Shown here in pieces: positions 37,101-47,836 of a stretch of DNA of 64,000 bases. The DNA is taken from the NCBI GenBank assembly GCA_963931865.1, contig OZ007511.1, positions 9,443,840 to 9,507,839 on the forward strand, in the 5' to 3' direction. The DNA is from Axinella damicornis. Taxonomy: Eukaryota > Porifera > Demospongiae > Axinellida > Axinellidae. Under the pieces are notes generated by a model. That model was given only the letters and a program-made list of their open reading frames with translations, was not told where the DNA came from and made no database searches. Position 1 is the first letter of the stretch. Each line of letters opens with the position of its first letter. The position numbers and the translations under genes were made by a program.

Positions 37101-40100
37101 TCCTCTGCTAATGGTCTTGTGAGTCGGAACTGGCAGCATACTTTTCAACATTTCACCTTCAAAGTAGTGGTACAGACTACAGAGCAAAGCCGATAAGAAT
37201 GACAGTTACCGAACAAAAAGCAACAAGCACAAAGTGTGTGTGTCCGGGGCCATGTGACGCCATCATTATTTGTCGTTTTAGAGGGTGAACGTTTTCATGA
37301 TCTAAGACCTACCTGTGAAACCCATGAAAATTATGTAGCTCAGATATTTGGCTGGCAACAGAAAACTGAGGCTATAGACAGGACTGGACTGGGATTGGGG
37401 CCACTACATGTACCACAACCTTGTACCCATACCAGTTAGGAATGGACTGAGAATGAGACTGCTACAACAGTGTTGATCCCACACTGGTTTGAAATGGAAT
37501 GGAGCACAAATAGGTACAACACTCTAGAAGACACACACCTCTTCCAAACACATTGATGTTGTCTCCAATGTAGATACGAGATGGCTGCAACATGCATGCA
37601 AGGTCTGCCTCCACTGCAGCATCACTGGGAGGGGGGAGGAAGGGAGTGGGAAGGGAGGGGAGAGGGGTAGGGAGGGAGGGAGGGAGGGGGAGGAGGGAGA
37701 AGTGAGAGGGGAGAGAGGGGAGGGAGGGGGAAGGTGGGAGGGGGAAGGTGGGAGGGGAGGGAGGAAGGGAGTGGGAAGGGAGGGGCGAGGGGCAGGGAGG
37801 GAGGGAGGCAGGGGGAGGGGGGAGGAAGTGAGAGGGGAGGGAGGAAGGGAGGGAGGAAGATGGGAGGGGAGGGAGGAAGGGAGTGAGAGGGAGGGAGGGA
37901 GCGAAGGGGGAGAGAGGGGAGAGGGAGAGGAGGGGAGGGAGGGAGAACGGAGTGGGAAGGGAGGGGGTGGGAGTGAGGGGGAGGTGGGAGGGACGGAGGT
38001 AGGGAGGGAGGGAAGGAGGGAGGGAGGGAGGGAAGAGAGCACGATAATGGGAGGGGATGAAGTATGAGGGTGAATGGAGGAACTGTAATTAATGATATGA
38101 CGTTGAATACCCACACACACACACACACCAGTCACATCACCACACGCGTCAACACTACCACACATCTCCAAAAATCCTCACCTGTTTTTTTGGCACACAA
38201 ACACATGTCTGCCATCTGCTCCAATGAAGTTCTCATCGTCAATCATTTCAATAGCGGTCAGAAACACTGGATTCAGTGAAGTGTCCCGCGAACTCTATGG
38301 GAGGTGGAAAAAAATGGACTGAAGAGCCAGCCTCAAACTTTAATTGTCTTTGCCGAAGGTGCTGACTCCACAATAGATTTCATGAAGCTGGCACCTGCAG
38401 TAAAACTGGGAACTAGGCCCGAGGACGAAGCTACGCAAGGGCAATAAAGAATGACTTTGCTTTGGCTTTAACCCACAACTAACCACCAGACTTGGTTACT
38501 GCTTGTTAGTGCCGAGCCAACCAATGCAAACCCTTTCCTAAATCAAGTGTGTAATCGGTATTGCTACCAGCTGAGCAAATCTCCCATCTCTTTACTCTCT
38601 ACCTCCCCCTACCTCTTCATTACTTCTCAGCCTCCTCCCTACACTCTACTTCCTCCCTACCTCCTTACCCCACTACCTCCTCCCTGCCTCTCCAACTCCC
38701 CATCTCCTCCCTACCCCTCTTCCTCCTCCTATCCCTCTACCTCTTCCCTACCTCCTCTCTACTCCATACTTCCTATCTCTTTACCACTCTACCTCCTCCC
38801 TATGTCTCTACCTCTCTTTGTCTCCCTACCTCCTCCAATCCTCCCTCCGGTTTGTATACCAGCAGTCGGAACGACCTAAGCAAATCTCCAACCTGCAGTT
38901 AGAGTTCAAAGGTGAAATTTCAAAGTCCAAGGGGTGGTACCCTTGTACAATGTTGAAGTGACAGCTATATTCAAGCTAAATGGAGTAGCTTTTTAACATG
39001 GTTGCTATGATACAGTTACGCTAAACGGAACAGAGCTGGAAATGTTACATGCAGTTGCTAGTTTTACAAGTCACTATTGTAATACAACTGATTGGCATTT
39101 TTCTTAGTCAGAATTCTCTTCTGCACGGCAACCAACTACTGCTGGTCGTCAATGTACAACACATTATCAAGTGGAGCTGAGAATTAGGATCTGTGTACAG
39201 AAGTGTGTAATGTTGAACTTTCATGAGACTTTAATCCTTGAGTAAATCATGATGGTGTTCCTACGCCCTTCCTTCTTACGTTGGTTGGGCCATATAGGAT
39301 TGCCATCACTGTAGCAGCGCTCGCTAACAGTTTGTTCTCACCAGGAGAAAGTCTTACCAGGATGAAGTCTCCCTTTGTTTTGAGGAACAGTGCAAGAATG
39401 CTGTTAGTGAAGGAAGTCTCCTCCTTCAATTCGCCCTCTTCCGTCCAGTTCAGTACTGACACCTGCAATTTTTGATAGAGAGATAGATTGGTAATAGGTA
39501 CGCAGGTAGACAGATAGATAGGTACGAAGCAGACAGATAGATAGGTACGCAGGTAGACAGATTAATAGGTATGTAGGCAGACAGATAGATAGGTACGCAG
39601 GTAGACAGATAGATAGGTATGAGGCAGACAGATAGATAGGTATGTGCGTAGACAGATAGATAGGTATGTGCGTAGACAGATTATATATACAGGTATGTAG
39701 GTAGACAGGTAGAAAGATAGATAGACAGTTGGGTGGACACCTGGATAGCAGGAAGCTCTAAGAATGAGGATATACTTACTTTGCTGTTTTTGCTGTTTAT
39801 AGAGGCGACCAGCTTCCCGTTGAAGGGGGCCACCTGGTAGACACACCCATTCTCTATTCGCTCATGCACCATCCGGAGAGTCTTGGCTATGGAAATAGGT
39901 TTGTGGTTATGAATCAATAGGGTTGGGAGATACTGAGAGTTAAACCTTGCATATATTTATTAACTGAAGGAAAGATATGATAACTTCAAACAGAGATATA
40001 TGAAGGGCTCAGTGGAAAAAGGGGATAAGCACTTTTGACCAACCCTAAAGGTCAAAGGTCAACTTTGTGTTTTCGCAGTGTAACAAGACATTAAGGCTGA

Positions 40101-41639
40101 ATTTCAATGGTTGAAAGGATGGACTGTTAAGATCCAGCCTTAATTGATTCAGAAAACACATGGCCATATGGTTGACCTTTGACCTTTAGAGTTGGTAAAA
40201 AACGCTTGTCCCCTTTTTCCACTGAGCCCTTCATATGCACACAGGGTTTCATACAGGATTTTTTGCTGGGGGGGGGGGGGGGAGGGGGGACACATGGCAA
40301 CCCATGCAAGCCCTACCCCCTCCCATTCCCTCGGCACGTCATATCATACACAGGGTTGTGACCAACTGACATGTTTTGACATGTTCAGATCTGGGTACGT
40401 ATTAGACTACCTGCCTCATTCATGTCATCGTGTACAGTACATGTAAATTTAGTGAAGCTTGCAACATCAGAAAGAAGAGCAGTGGCGGATCTAGAAATTC
40501 GGAAAGGGGGGTTCAGTGGTGAATGTAGTGAACAGAGGTGTGAAGCGCTGATCTGTCATCCGCGCAAAGCGCGGAAATTTTTTTTTCGCGGTCATTTTTC
40601 AATTGCCTGGATGGGCTGTCGTAGCACCTTCGTGCTTTGCACTGCACTGCCACTGCTCTCTGGTTTCCGTGCGATGACCGTCTGCATGACTCTCACAATG
40701 CGCTCTTGCTCTCGACGTCAATTCCGTTCCAATTAAGTGTACAAAAAAAATGTTTACCTACGTAGCTACCTAGCGCCTACGTACATATAGACGGTATGGT
40801 AGCTAGCTAAGTGAGTTGCCGGAAGTCAGAACCGAAGCAACTCTAGGCCTAGTCAAACGTCTGAAGATCAGTAAGGAACTGATACGTGAGTGTGTAACTG
40901 TGCCTCATGGTTGTTGTTGCTGCATGCCACTGCTGCATAGTCATTCATGTGCCGCCAAAGGGGGTGCATTTGCACCCCCCTTACCCCCCCTAAATCCGCC
41001 ACTGAAGAGGGTAAATCCACAAATTGATTTTTGCTTACAAGTAGTCTTTAATGAGATTGTACATCACCGTATTTGCCTGTAAGATGTAGCTAGCACACTT
41101 CACTTATTCACTACTCATACTGCTGCATGTCCAACCAGTTTAATACTTAATTTATATTGTCTTCTGTTTTCTGGGGGGGGGGGGGGGGGGGGGGGAAACT
41201 TCACCTGGGGGGGGGGGAATCCCACCCCTGTATGAAACCCTGGCACAGGAAGACAAACAGGTAATGTGCAGGATGAAAGGGTCACATGGCCTTACACATC
41301 TCCCCCTCTCTCCCCTTCCCCCCACACCTCCCCTCTCCAAACACAACTAAGCCACAAAATTCCACATTCCCGTACTATAGTAACATTCCTCAGGCTTTCT
41401 ATTCATGCGGTACACTGCGAGAGAAACAAAACAAGACTGGGCAGGTGGTCTGTGAAAGATGCCAGGCTTACTTTCTGTGACCTGGAACACCAACATTCTT
41501 CCCTTAGTGGGCTCTTTCTCGGCTGGATCCACGAAAGCAGTTCCCACGACAAAGAAGGTGCCCTTGGTTTCTCCTCCGAGCGCGCATGATGCAATGCTGA
41601 CAGCATTTTCCCTCGGACACAGTTGGTATGCATGGAGGA
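34125..41639 (-). CDS. DDB1-like protein, C-terminal portion (partial; 9 exons found)
   Basis: Minus-strand exons: 41639-41472, 39886-39780, 39462-39358, 38892-38830, 38294-38182, 37624-37539, 35168-35066, 34508-34385, 34208-34125 (stop TAA). Splice phases agree across every join. Diagnostic blocks recalled from DDB1: [58 protein letters not shown] then [28 protein letters not shown], and the terminus [12 protein letters not shown] (DDB1 family ends TRIH). DDB1 bridges CUL4 to substrate receptors in nuclear ubiquitin ligases. The first exon starts in phase 1 and needs an upstream exon that I cannot find before the next gene. A segment of about 25 residues expected between 37539 and 35168 is also missing, although a direct join stays in frame. 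This is a divergent paralogue or 5'-truncated duplicate; whether it is expressed is unknown. Confidence 0.8.
34597..34671. repeat. 15 bp tandem repeat GTTGCTAGGCAATG, about 5 copies
   Basis: Tandem GGTTGCTAGGCAATG-type units in the DDB1-like intron. Each resembles an imperfect RFX X-box palindrome (GTTGCC then GGCAAC), a similarity only. Confidence 0.75.
35380..35761. mobile_element. Foldback-family element, inverted partial copy
   Basis: Reverse-orientation relative of 35767-36165, ending CTGGGAACGAGGCTA at 35761. It shares CCAGGCCCTCCCCGCTTTAC, CGGGGGGCGACTGTCATACT and GGGTAGAAAGGGGTAGAAAG. The left end is degraded. Confidence 0.55.
35767..36165. mobile_element. 399 bp foldback-family element with perfect 9 bp target duplication
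   Basis: Starts TAGCCTCGTACCCAGTCCCA and ends with the inverse, GGGAACGAGGCTA. Flanked by GCTAATGTA on both sides (35758-35766, 36166-36174). It inserted at the very end of the preceding relative. In the DDB1-like intron. Confidence 0.78.
37622..38048. repeat. 430 bp polypurine (G/A) tract
   Basis: Almost pure purine on the plus strand with GGGAGGGAGGGAGGG runs, hence polypyrimidine in the DDB1-like transcript. The left edge abuts the acceptor of exon 37624-37539. Ser/Pro/Leu ORFs on the minus strand here are artefacts. Confidence 0.92.
38581..38850. repeat. Polypyrimidine CCTCCCTACC-type tract
   Basis: Degenerate CTACCTCCTCCC units running into the donor of exon 38892-38830, so the transcript has a GGTAGGGAGG-rich run right at a splice donor. 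Confidence 0.8.
39480..39715. repeat. GATAGATAGG minisatellite, about 35 bp unit
   Basis: Units of AGACAGATAGATAGGTACGC alternating with AGGTAGACAGATAG, six to seven copies, in the DDB1-like intron. Confidence 0.85.
40001..40233. mobile_element. 233 bp inverted-repeat element flanked by TA
   Basis: TGAAGGGCTCAGTGGAAAAA at the left, inverse at the right, then inner GGTCAAAGGTCAAC and its inverse. TA dinucleotides flank both ends, as for Tc1/mariner-type elements. In the DDB1-like intron. Confidence 0.65.
40480..41004. mobile_element. Nested element with CAGTGGCGGATCTAG ends
   Basis: CAGTGGCGGATCTAG left, CTAAATCCGCCACTG right, flanked by AAGAG (40475-40479, 41005-41009). The interior has CGCGCAAAGCGCGGAA and no transposase. 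Confidence 0.65.
41173..41195. repeat. Poly(G) tract, 23 bp
   Basis: Uninterrupted G23 inside the right subterminal part of the 40242-41242 element, followed at 41207 by G11. Confidence 0.9.
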
Positions 41640-41655
41640 CTGTGGGGGTGTGGCA

Positions 41656-41694
<39 letters not shown>

Positions 41695-42175
41695 ACATGT
41701 GTGAGGCGAGTGACAAATAAACACTAGCTTCAGGCAAAAGTTGAACCAGCACTTAACAGTGAGTGGACAGTGAGCACTTACAAGTGAGCTGCACTTAATA
41801 ACGTGCGACTACGGTATTACAATTGGATACCATAACAACCAGGAGCACATAAACAATACAGTTACAATTCAACATACAGTTACCAGCTGCCCTCTGCATG
41901 CCAGCGGACGACTCTTATGAGGTAAATACATATTGTATGCAAATTTTCTTTGTTGGCAAATGCGCAATTAACTGTCATGTGAACTGAACAAAAGTGCACT
42001 CTGGTACATCCATCCTAATCATGTTGGTTGGGCTGCGGGTGAGCAGGTTTGCATAGCGCACAAGTCACACCACTCATCAACAAATGTTTTAAACAAACTA
42101 AAATATTCTGTGAATGTATAATCCGGTCACATATAAGGTAGCATGCAGTACACATACGTACAGCCGATCTGTTCA

Positions 42176-43671
42176 TTAGCATCTGAAGTTCTGTACATGA
42201 AAGTTTGGGTGACGTTCAAAATGCTCTCCGATGGTACGTTTGGGGGTATCAGTTCTACAATTAATAAAGCATACACATTTCATTCCACAAAACCATTCAA
42301 GAAATACACAAGGTATACATGTGTTCTGGAAATAGAGATGCTTCTTCGGCTCAGTTGCAGCAGCATGGTCGGCACTCACTGAGAGATGTGGTTTGGTATG
42401 ATGTTTTCTTCTGTGAAGCAAAGACTGCCATCGTGAGAGGACTAGAATATTCATACTCACAAGTGCCAGGTGCTGTTCACTTTGTGGGGAGGAGCTCATG
42501 AAGGCTTCCACGATGGCCTGAAGAGCTGCAAGTGGGAGGCCTTCACACCAGCATAGTCTTAGTGTCTGGTTGACCCAGCAGAGAAATCAGAGCCAAGACG
42601 AACATCTCGCCTTTCGAGTCCTCTGGAAAATGTCCCAACTGTGAGAGCTCAAGGCTTTCTAAGGTCGTCTGGTGAGCAACTATCAAAGCAAAAAGAGGAT
42701 ACTGGACTACATGTACCGGTGCCACAGGCCAGCTTAGTTTAGCGCTTAGTTCTTTCAATCCACTGTAACCTTCTGGGACAGAAAAGAGAGGACCAAGGTC
42801 GGCAAGGGTGTCGACGTGAAGATCCAGGAGCTCCAGAGATTGGAGTACTAGGACTGCACTTTGTGAAACTGTTTGTAGAATGAATCGAGCTATGGCTGGA
42901 TTTCCATATGAGAAGTCCAAAATCATCTTCTGTAGCCGGGCGTTCTGTAGTACTTGCTGTAAGGTCCCACTCTCGATTCTCCGTCACCACAGCATACTTG
43001 TTTCAACATAGTTCACATCAACAGTGAGTACCCTCGGTAACGCACCAATTTTGATCAAGTAAGCAGCAGCCTCAACTTCGGACATCTCTATGCAGTGGGT
43101 GGGTGTTAAGTAATGGGCATTCGTTCCTCAACAATACAGGAATGAATGATGGTGGATGGCAAGATCTCAAGAACTTGGTACCATCTTTAAAGTAGCCTCG
43201 TTCCCAGGCTGCGTGGGAGGAGGAAAGACGTCTTTCCTCCTCCCACGCGGCCTGGGAACGAGGCTATCTTTAAAGATACTTGTGTGTGTTGCAAACATCA
43301 TCTTTACAAGATTGTTACGGCAGTTTAGCTGTGAGTGTCGAAACATACCAAGAAGTAGATGCCAGACATAGGCAATGTATTGAGCACCTAGACAATCTTC
43401 GTACAAATGAAGTTTCATGAATGGGTTCCATGTATAAAATCTGACATCCCGTGGGAGCTCTTTCCACCATGGCCATATTGCATCTGTATCGATCTGATTG
43501 GCTACGGCTGTCTGTTCCAGATAGTAGTGATGTACTGGAGCAACCATTCTCAAAAGGGTATGCCAGTGATATACTGGCAGTAGGGCTAGCTCCTGTGGGG
43601 AGTACTCCATCACGTGACTGACCAGGTGCAGGAAATACTGCTCTCTGAGAGACAAGGGTTTCGTCCTCCAT
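42176..43671 (-). pseudogene. FL-1: F-box-like/leucine-rich family member, broken
   Basis: Minus-strand remnant of a single-exon family gene of about 440 codons. It has the N-terminal block SHVMEYSPQELALLPV, the GALPRVL block, the GPLFSVPEGYSGLK block and the end HPNFHVQNFRC. Lesions: one extra A after the start (GACGAAACCC instead of GACGAACCC in FL-4) throws the ATG at 43671 out of frame; a 74 bp foldback element is inserted at 43193-43266; a frameshift lies near 43095; and an in-frame TGA (around 42985) interrupts between SMLW and RRIESG. It lies in the opposite orientation to its closest relative FL-4 (52679). Confidence 0.8.
43193..43266. mobile_element. 74 bp foldback element inside FL-1
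   Basis: Near-perfect palindrome starting TAGCCTCGTTCCCAGGC and ending GCCTGGGAACGAGGCTA, flanked by TCTTTAAAG on both sides (43184-43192, 43267-43275). Removing it restores similarity of FL-1 to FL-4 across the site. Confidence 0.85.
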
Positions 43672-44157
43672 GTCTGATCACAGCTATCTGCTAATTGTTA
43701 CATACTATGTACATGTAGGATTGTAGCTACTCTCAATCTGTTCACCACTAATGGTTTATGGTCACAAATTATGCTACCACCTGTGTACAGCCACTCTCTC
43801 AATCTGCAATCCAGTGGGCTCCAATCAGAACAGGAAGTACTAAACATCACTACTCAGTACATGTAATTGCATAGCTAAGGAGCTAAGGACCTAAGGAGTA
43901 GTAAAATGTGCTAGCTTGCTACATTACATAATTTACTGTACACTGTGAACAGTTAGAGATCAAAGGATGATCATGAGTCACGACTACAAATGATTGCCGA
44001 GCGGGAAGCGAGGCAACTAATCGTGCAGTGTGGAGGTCAAATCTGAGCTAGTGCGACTATATATATTTGTCTGTAACGCATTTGAAGTGGCCCCGCACGT
44101 AAATTACGCGTTGGACCCCGGCCACCGCACGCGCAACCTTTGTCCTGTACAAAAATA

Positions 44158-44343
44158 ATGGAGGAGTCGGTTTCTGACAGGAGACGACGATTGACAAGGC
44201 AAAGAGTGCAGCGACATCGAGGGAGAACTGATGGGGCGAGGAGGGAGACTGCCAGAGCGGCTGACCGCAAGAGACTTGGCAGGCAAAATGAAGTTGACGT
44301 TCGTGTTCACAGAGAGTCGCTATCACTCGTGGTTATGTTCTGA
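44158..44343 (+). pseudogene. Arg-rich fragment, possibly transposon-derived
   Basis: Reads MEESVSDRRRRLTRQRVQRH and continues Arg/Glu/Ala-rich for about 60 codons. It resembles the repetitive Arg-rich N-termini of some large invertebrate transposon helicase-like proteins, but no downstream domain follows. Recognition is weak. Confidence 0.25.
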
Positions 44344-44459
44344 AACTGCCAAATTGTATCAAAGCTTCCCGCGAGGCATCTCTGCGTGGTCAACCACGTA
44401 TGCACTAGTACACATCTACACCTGGAAACAAAAGCATTACGTAGTCCCTTAACAGCGCA

Positions 44460-45803
44460 ATGGAAAAGAACCCCCAATCACTCCAAGATGGCTGTGTCCT
44501 ATATCTGCTTACACACACAGATGATATCCCTCCTCACGAGCTGGCCTTGTTGCCTAGACACTTGCGAAGCATCCTGCTGCACCTGGCTCCTCCAGTCTAT
44601 CTCTACTACCTCGAACAAACTGCCGTGGCAAATCAAATCAACACAGAATTGATTTGGAAGGAAATCGGTGAACACTGTCAAGCTTGGCCTCTGTATAGAT
44701 CACTGCATGCTGAATCATACGAATATCGGGACTGTTTAATAACGTCCATTTGGGACCAGCTCCTGGGGGGTAAATGGAGAACTGCTTCCCAAAAACCACT
44801 TGGTCTCCAAACTGACTGGAGAATAGGTTTCACCATTAGGTCTTCCAACTCCGCCTTCAATCACTGCTTAGCAGACTCGGAAATCGAGGCAGTTTCTTAC
44901 TTGCTGACCTTTGGAGCACTCCCAAAGGTACTCGAAGTGCTGACAACACACGTGTTGCTATGCCGGCTCTGGAGGAACAAGCCTCTTCTGCAGCAATTTC
45001 TCCAGCTGTGCAGACCATCACGCGTGAAACTCTGGGGCAGGATCAGCATTGAATTTGTTCTCAAGGGACTTGCACAAAGCCCTCAGCCCGAGCTACAAGA
45101 GCTCGAGTTGTATTTCACACCGTCGGCAGTACTCTCTGCTATAGCACGCCACTTCACACAGTACGATGGCTTCAGTTTGAAAAAGTTGTTTATCAATTTA
45201 AGCAAGGATGACAAAGTTAGTGAGAGTAGGGAGGTTTTTTCACCACTGGTATTGATTATTAAAAGCCAGAGGGAACTACAAACCCTGGCACTTGCACAAA
45301 TGGAGAATTGCAACAGTATCGACGATAAAATAAGCGCCAAAGTGGCTCCCATTTTGGCAGATCTTCTGCAAAGACCAAAATTCCAGAACCTGACACTAAT
45401 CAGTCTGAAGTACATTCCACTGCACGTTGTCCTGACGATCATCGAAGGCTTTGTGTTGGCCCAGCCAAAAGATGAACTGCATCTGAGTTTTGAGAGTGTG
45501 GGTATTTTCCACTACAAGGTTGACTCTCAAGACAGTAGAAAACCCCCCAGCGTAGATCCTCGGGAAGCGAAGCTGACAGGTCCCAAAAAGCACCTCTATT
45601 TTCGCAACATGGTTATTCCTCGAGCTTTGGTTGAATGGCTATGCAGCATGGAATATATATGCCTAAACACGCTTTACTTTCATACACATGAACAACATGC
45701 CCCCAAAATCCGAACGTGTTTTCAAAGTCACCCAAATTTCCATGTACAGAACTTCAAGTTCTCGGAATTCTCTTCTGCAAGAGTTCCACTTGCTGGCTGG
45801 TAG
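44460..45803 (+). CDS. FL-2: F-box-like/leucine-rich protein, intact
   Basis: Single exon, 447 residues, ATG at 44460, TAG at the end. Residues about 22-70 contain ELALLPRHLRSILLHLAPPV then LEQTAVANQINTELIWKEI, a pattern like an F-box (LPxxLRxxLLxxLxP) with an added IWxEI signature. About 160-185 is the family block SYLLTFGALPKVLEV. The centre (about 200-340) is leucine-rich with LRR-like spacing (LQELELYF, LQTLALAQ, FQNLTLISL). The C-terminal block is KHLYFRNMVIPRALVEWL then HPNFHVQNFKF. There is no signal peptide or membrane segment, so it is probably intracellular. F-box/LRR proteins elsewhere are substrate receptors of SCF ubiquitin ligases; that role is inferred here from weak resemblance. 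One of two undamaged members. Confidence 0.8.
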   Translation: MEKNPQSLQDGCVLYLLTHTDDIPPHELALLPRHLRSILLHLAPPVYLYYLEQTAVANQINTELIWKEIGEHCQAWPLYRSLHAESYEYRDCLITSIWDQLLGGKWRTASQKPLGLQTDWRIGFTIRSSNSAFNHCLADSEIEAVSYLLTFGALPKVLEVLTTHVLLCRLWRNKPLLQQFLQLCRPSRVKLWGRISIEFVLKGLAQSPQPELQELELYFTPSAVLSAIARHFTQYDGFSLKKLFINLSKDDKVSESREVFSPLVLIIKSQRELQTLALAQMENCNSIDDKISAKVAPILADLLQRPKFQNLTLISLKYIPLHVVLTIIEGFVLAQPKDELHLSFESVGIFHYKVDSQDSRKPPSVDPREAKLTGPKKHLYFRNMVIPRALVEWLCSMEYICLNTLYFHTHEQHAPKIRTCFQSHPNFHVQNFKFSEFSSARVPLAGW

Positions 45804-45874
45804 ACCAGCAACATCACACCTGTATTAATGTTTTTACTATCTGCCATTCATGATACGTACACTATGTGTGCACC

Positions 45875-45963
45875 TAGTCTCGCCCCCAGACCCAAACCAA
45901 CCCCAGCACAGATCGCTTCCAGTATCATGTGTGATCCACGCTGGGGTTGGTTTGCCGAGACTA
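45875..45963. mobile_element. 89 bp TAGTCTCG foldback element
   Basis: Starts TAGTCTCGCCCCCAGACCC, ends TTGCCGAGACTA. Arms share AACCAACCCCAGC and its inverse. Perfect 9 bp duplications GTGTGCACC (45866-45874, 45964-45972). Confidence 0.8.
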
Positions 45964-46041
45964 GTGTGCACCATGAAGAGGGCCACCAATAATCAATTGA
46001 GGTTGTACAGGATTTGCCAATCTTGAAGTTACATCCTGCTG

Positions 46042-46087
46042 TAGCCTCGTTCCCAGGCCCGACGTCTCGGGCCTGGGAACGAGGCTA
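46042..46087. mobile_element. 46 bp foldback element
   Basis: TAGCCTCGTTCCCAGGCCCG and its inverse around CGACGTCTCG. Flanked by CATCCTGCTG on both sides (46032-46041, 46088-46097), a 10 bp duplication. Confidence 0.8.
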
Positions 46088-46169
46088 CATCCTGCTGATG
46101 CTGTACTAAAATGGTAGTTTTAGCCAATAAAGTCGAGCATAGAATCCTGAACCAAAGTATCCAAGAATA

Positions 46170-46430
46170 TACTGACATTGTGAAGCTCGGAGTATTCTGT
46201 TGTTGTGAAGCTTAATCCAAGAAGAGTATACACTGTTGCTGTGAAGCTCAGTATCCGAGAATATACTACCGTTGTGAAGCTCAGTATCCAAGAATACACT
46301 ACTGTTGTGAAGCTTAGTATCAAAGAATACACTACTGTTGTGAAGCTTAGTATCAAAGAATACACTACTGATGTGAAGCTTAGTATCCAAGAATACACTA
46401 CCATTGAAATGCTTAGTATCCAAGAACATG
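46170..46430. repeat. 33 bp minisatellite fused in frame to FL-3
   Basis: About seven units of 33 bp (TTGTGAAGCTTAGTATC then CAAGAATACACTACTG) encode an 11-residue VKLSIQEYTTV repeat in the same frame as the downstream FL-3 coding sequence. Confidence 0.85.
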
Positions 46431-46432
46431 GA

Positions 46433-47311
46433 GCACTCCCAAAGATACTAGACCTCAAGGTTCGCTATTTTCAAGACTGTTGGTTATGGCACCAGAGGAA
46501 CACAGGGGTTTTAGAACAGTTACTACAGAAATCCAAAGTAAAGATAATAAAGATAGACTTCTCAGGAGGTAGAGCAGATATAGGCAAATTCATTCTGCGA
46601 AAAGTTATACAAAGTGAAGACCCAGTACTCGAATCCCTGGAGCTGCCAAAACTTAATGTCCTTCACGTTCTTGCTCCGCTGTTTTCTGGCCCAGAAGGTT
46701 ATAGTGGATTGAAAGACCTACAGGCAGAGCTCTCCTCTGAAGCAGCCACAGCTGCAGTTAAGTACCCTCTTTTTGCTTCCATAGTTGCTCACCAGACAGC
46801 CTTAGAGAGTCTTGATCTCTCACAGTTGGGACAATTTCCAAAAGACACTGAAGGTGAGAGGTTCATCTCGGCTCTGACTTCTCTCCTGGGTCAACCACAG
46901 TTCAAGACACTAAGACTGTGCTGGTGTGAAGGCCTTCCACTTGCATCTCTTCAGGCCATCGTGGAAGCCTTCAAGAGCTCCTCCCCACAAAGTGAACAGC
47001 ACCTGACACTTGTGAGTATGACTGTAGTAGTCCTCTCACGATGGCAGTCTTTGCTGAACAGTAAGCATCGTACCAAACCACATCTCACAGTGAGTGCTGA
47101 GCATGCTGCTGCATACGGACCAAGGAAGCATCTCTGTTTCCAGTACTCACACATACCGTGTGCTTTTTTCAAGTGGTTTTGCAGCATGGAGCACATACAA
47201 CTGAACACACTCGAATTTCTTCGCTGCAGAAGTGACAGCTCAAAGTGTACCATCAGAGAGCACTTTGAACAACATACAAACTTCAATGTCCAGTACGTCA
47301 GATGCTCATGA
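46433..47311 (+). pseudogene. FL-3: 5'-truncated F-box-like/leucine-rich family member
   Basis: The open frame continues from the minisatellite into HGALPKILDLKV, the family middle block, then GVLEQLLQKSKVK, APLFSGPEGYSGLKDL, SLDLSQLGQFPKDTEGE, LPLASLQAIVEAF and the end EHFEQHTNFNVQYVRCS with TGA at 47309. The C-terminal 290 residues have no lesion, but the F-box-like N-terminus is gone, replaced by the 33 bp repeat array, and the only upstream in-frame start is a GTG. It could be a remnant, or a gene whose 5' end was rebuilt by the repeat. Confidence 0.72.
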
Positions 47312-47788
47312 ATTACTTTGTAATACTAGAGTGTATTTATACCCCCTGCACCATTTGGTGCTGGGCAAGTGGAAAAGGTGGATACGGCCGGACGCGGACA
47401 CAAACGGGAATGGCCGTCTAAAATCACGGGACTGGACTCCTGGACTCACCCAAAGTTCCCTTTTCAGCCCTTTGCAGTGTAGGACAGAAGGGTTAAACAT
47501 GTTTTGATTGCTTAGCCTATTGATTCATGCCTTTCCTTGAGTCAGTAGAGGTCAAAGGTCACATGCATATTTAATGAGCTTCAGCGAAAAGAGCATTAAT
47601 TTAGTGCAGAAACCAAACTCCGACTTTTTGATGAAGCATACGTAGGAAGCATAAATAACACTCCTATATCATCGAGGGGCAACCGCACTCCTGGTAGCCG
47701 CGATGCAACCCCGGTTGCGACTCGCCGTAGCGCAAGCTGCAATTCGCACACGCCACGTGGCAACCCCACACTCAGTCGATCGCGAGCA

Positions 47789-47836
47789 ATGGCGAAGACA
47801 AGACATTATTACAGCACTCACAACTTAGCCAGCACG
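47789..47836 (+). other. Candidate first coding exon, copy 1
   Basis: ATGGCG start, 16 codons (MAKTRHYYSTHNLAST), then a strong donor GTGAGTTTC. A related unit follows at 47948. No downstream exon identified. Confidence 0.25.

Larger units (their letters stand above)
40242..41242. mobile_element. 1.0 kb element with CAGGGTTTCATACAGG ends and poly(G) subtermini
   Basis: The left end is CAGGGTTTCATACAGG followed by G15. The right end is poly(G) (G11) then CCCCTGTATGAAACCCTG. GCACA flanks both sides (40237-40241, 41243-41247). It is interrupted by the element at 40480-41004. Confidence 0.65.

Noticed and set aside
37524..38171. 215-residue Ser/Pro/Leu-rich ORF
   Set aside because: It is the polypyrimidine complement of the purine tract, open in two overlapping frames, and overlaps a DDB1-like exon in another frame.
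46106..46458. Minus-strand repetitive ORFs opposite the 33 bp array
   Set aside because: Antisense shadows of the minisatellite.
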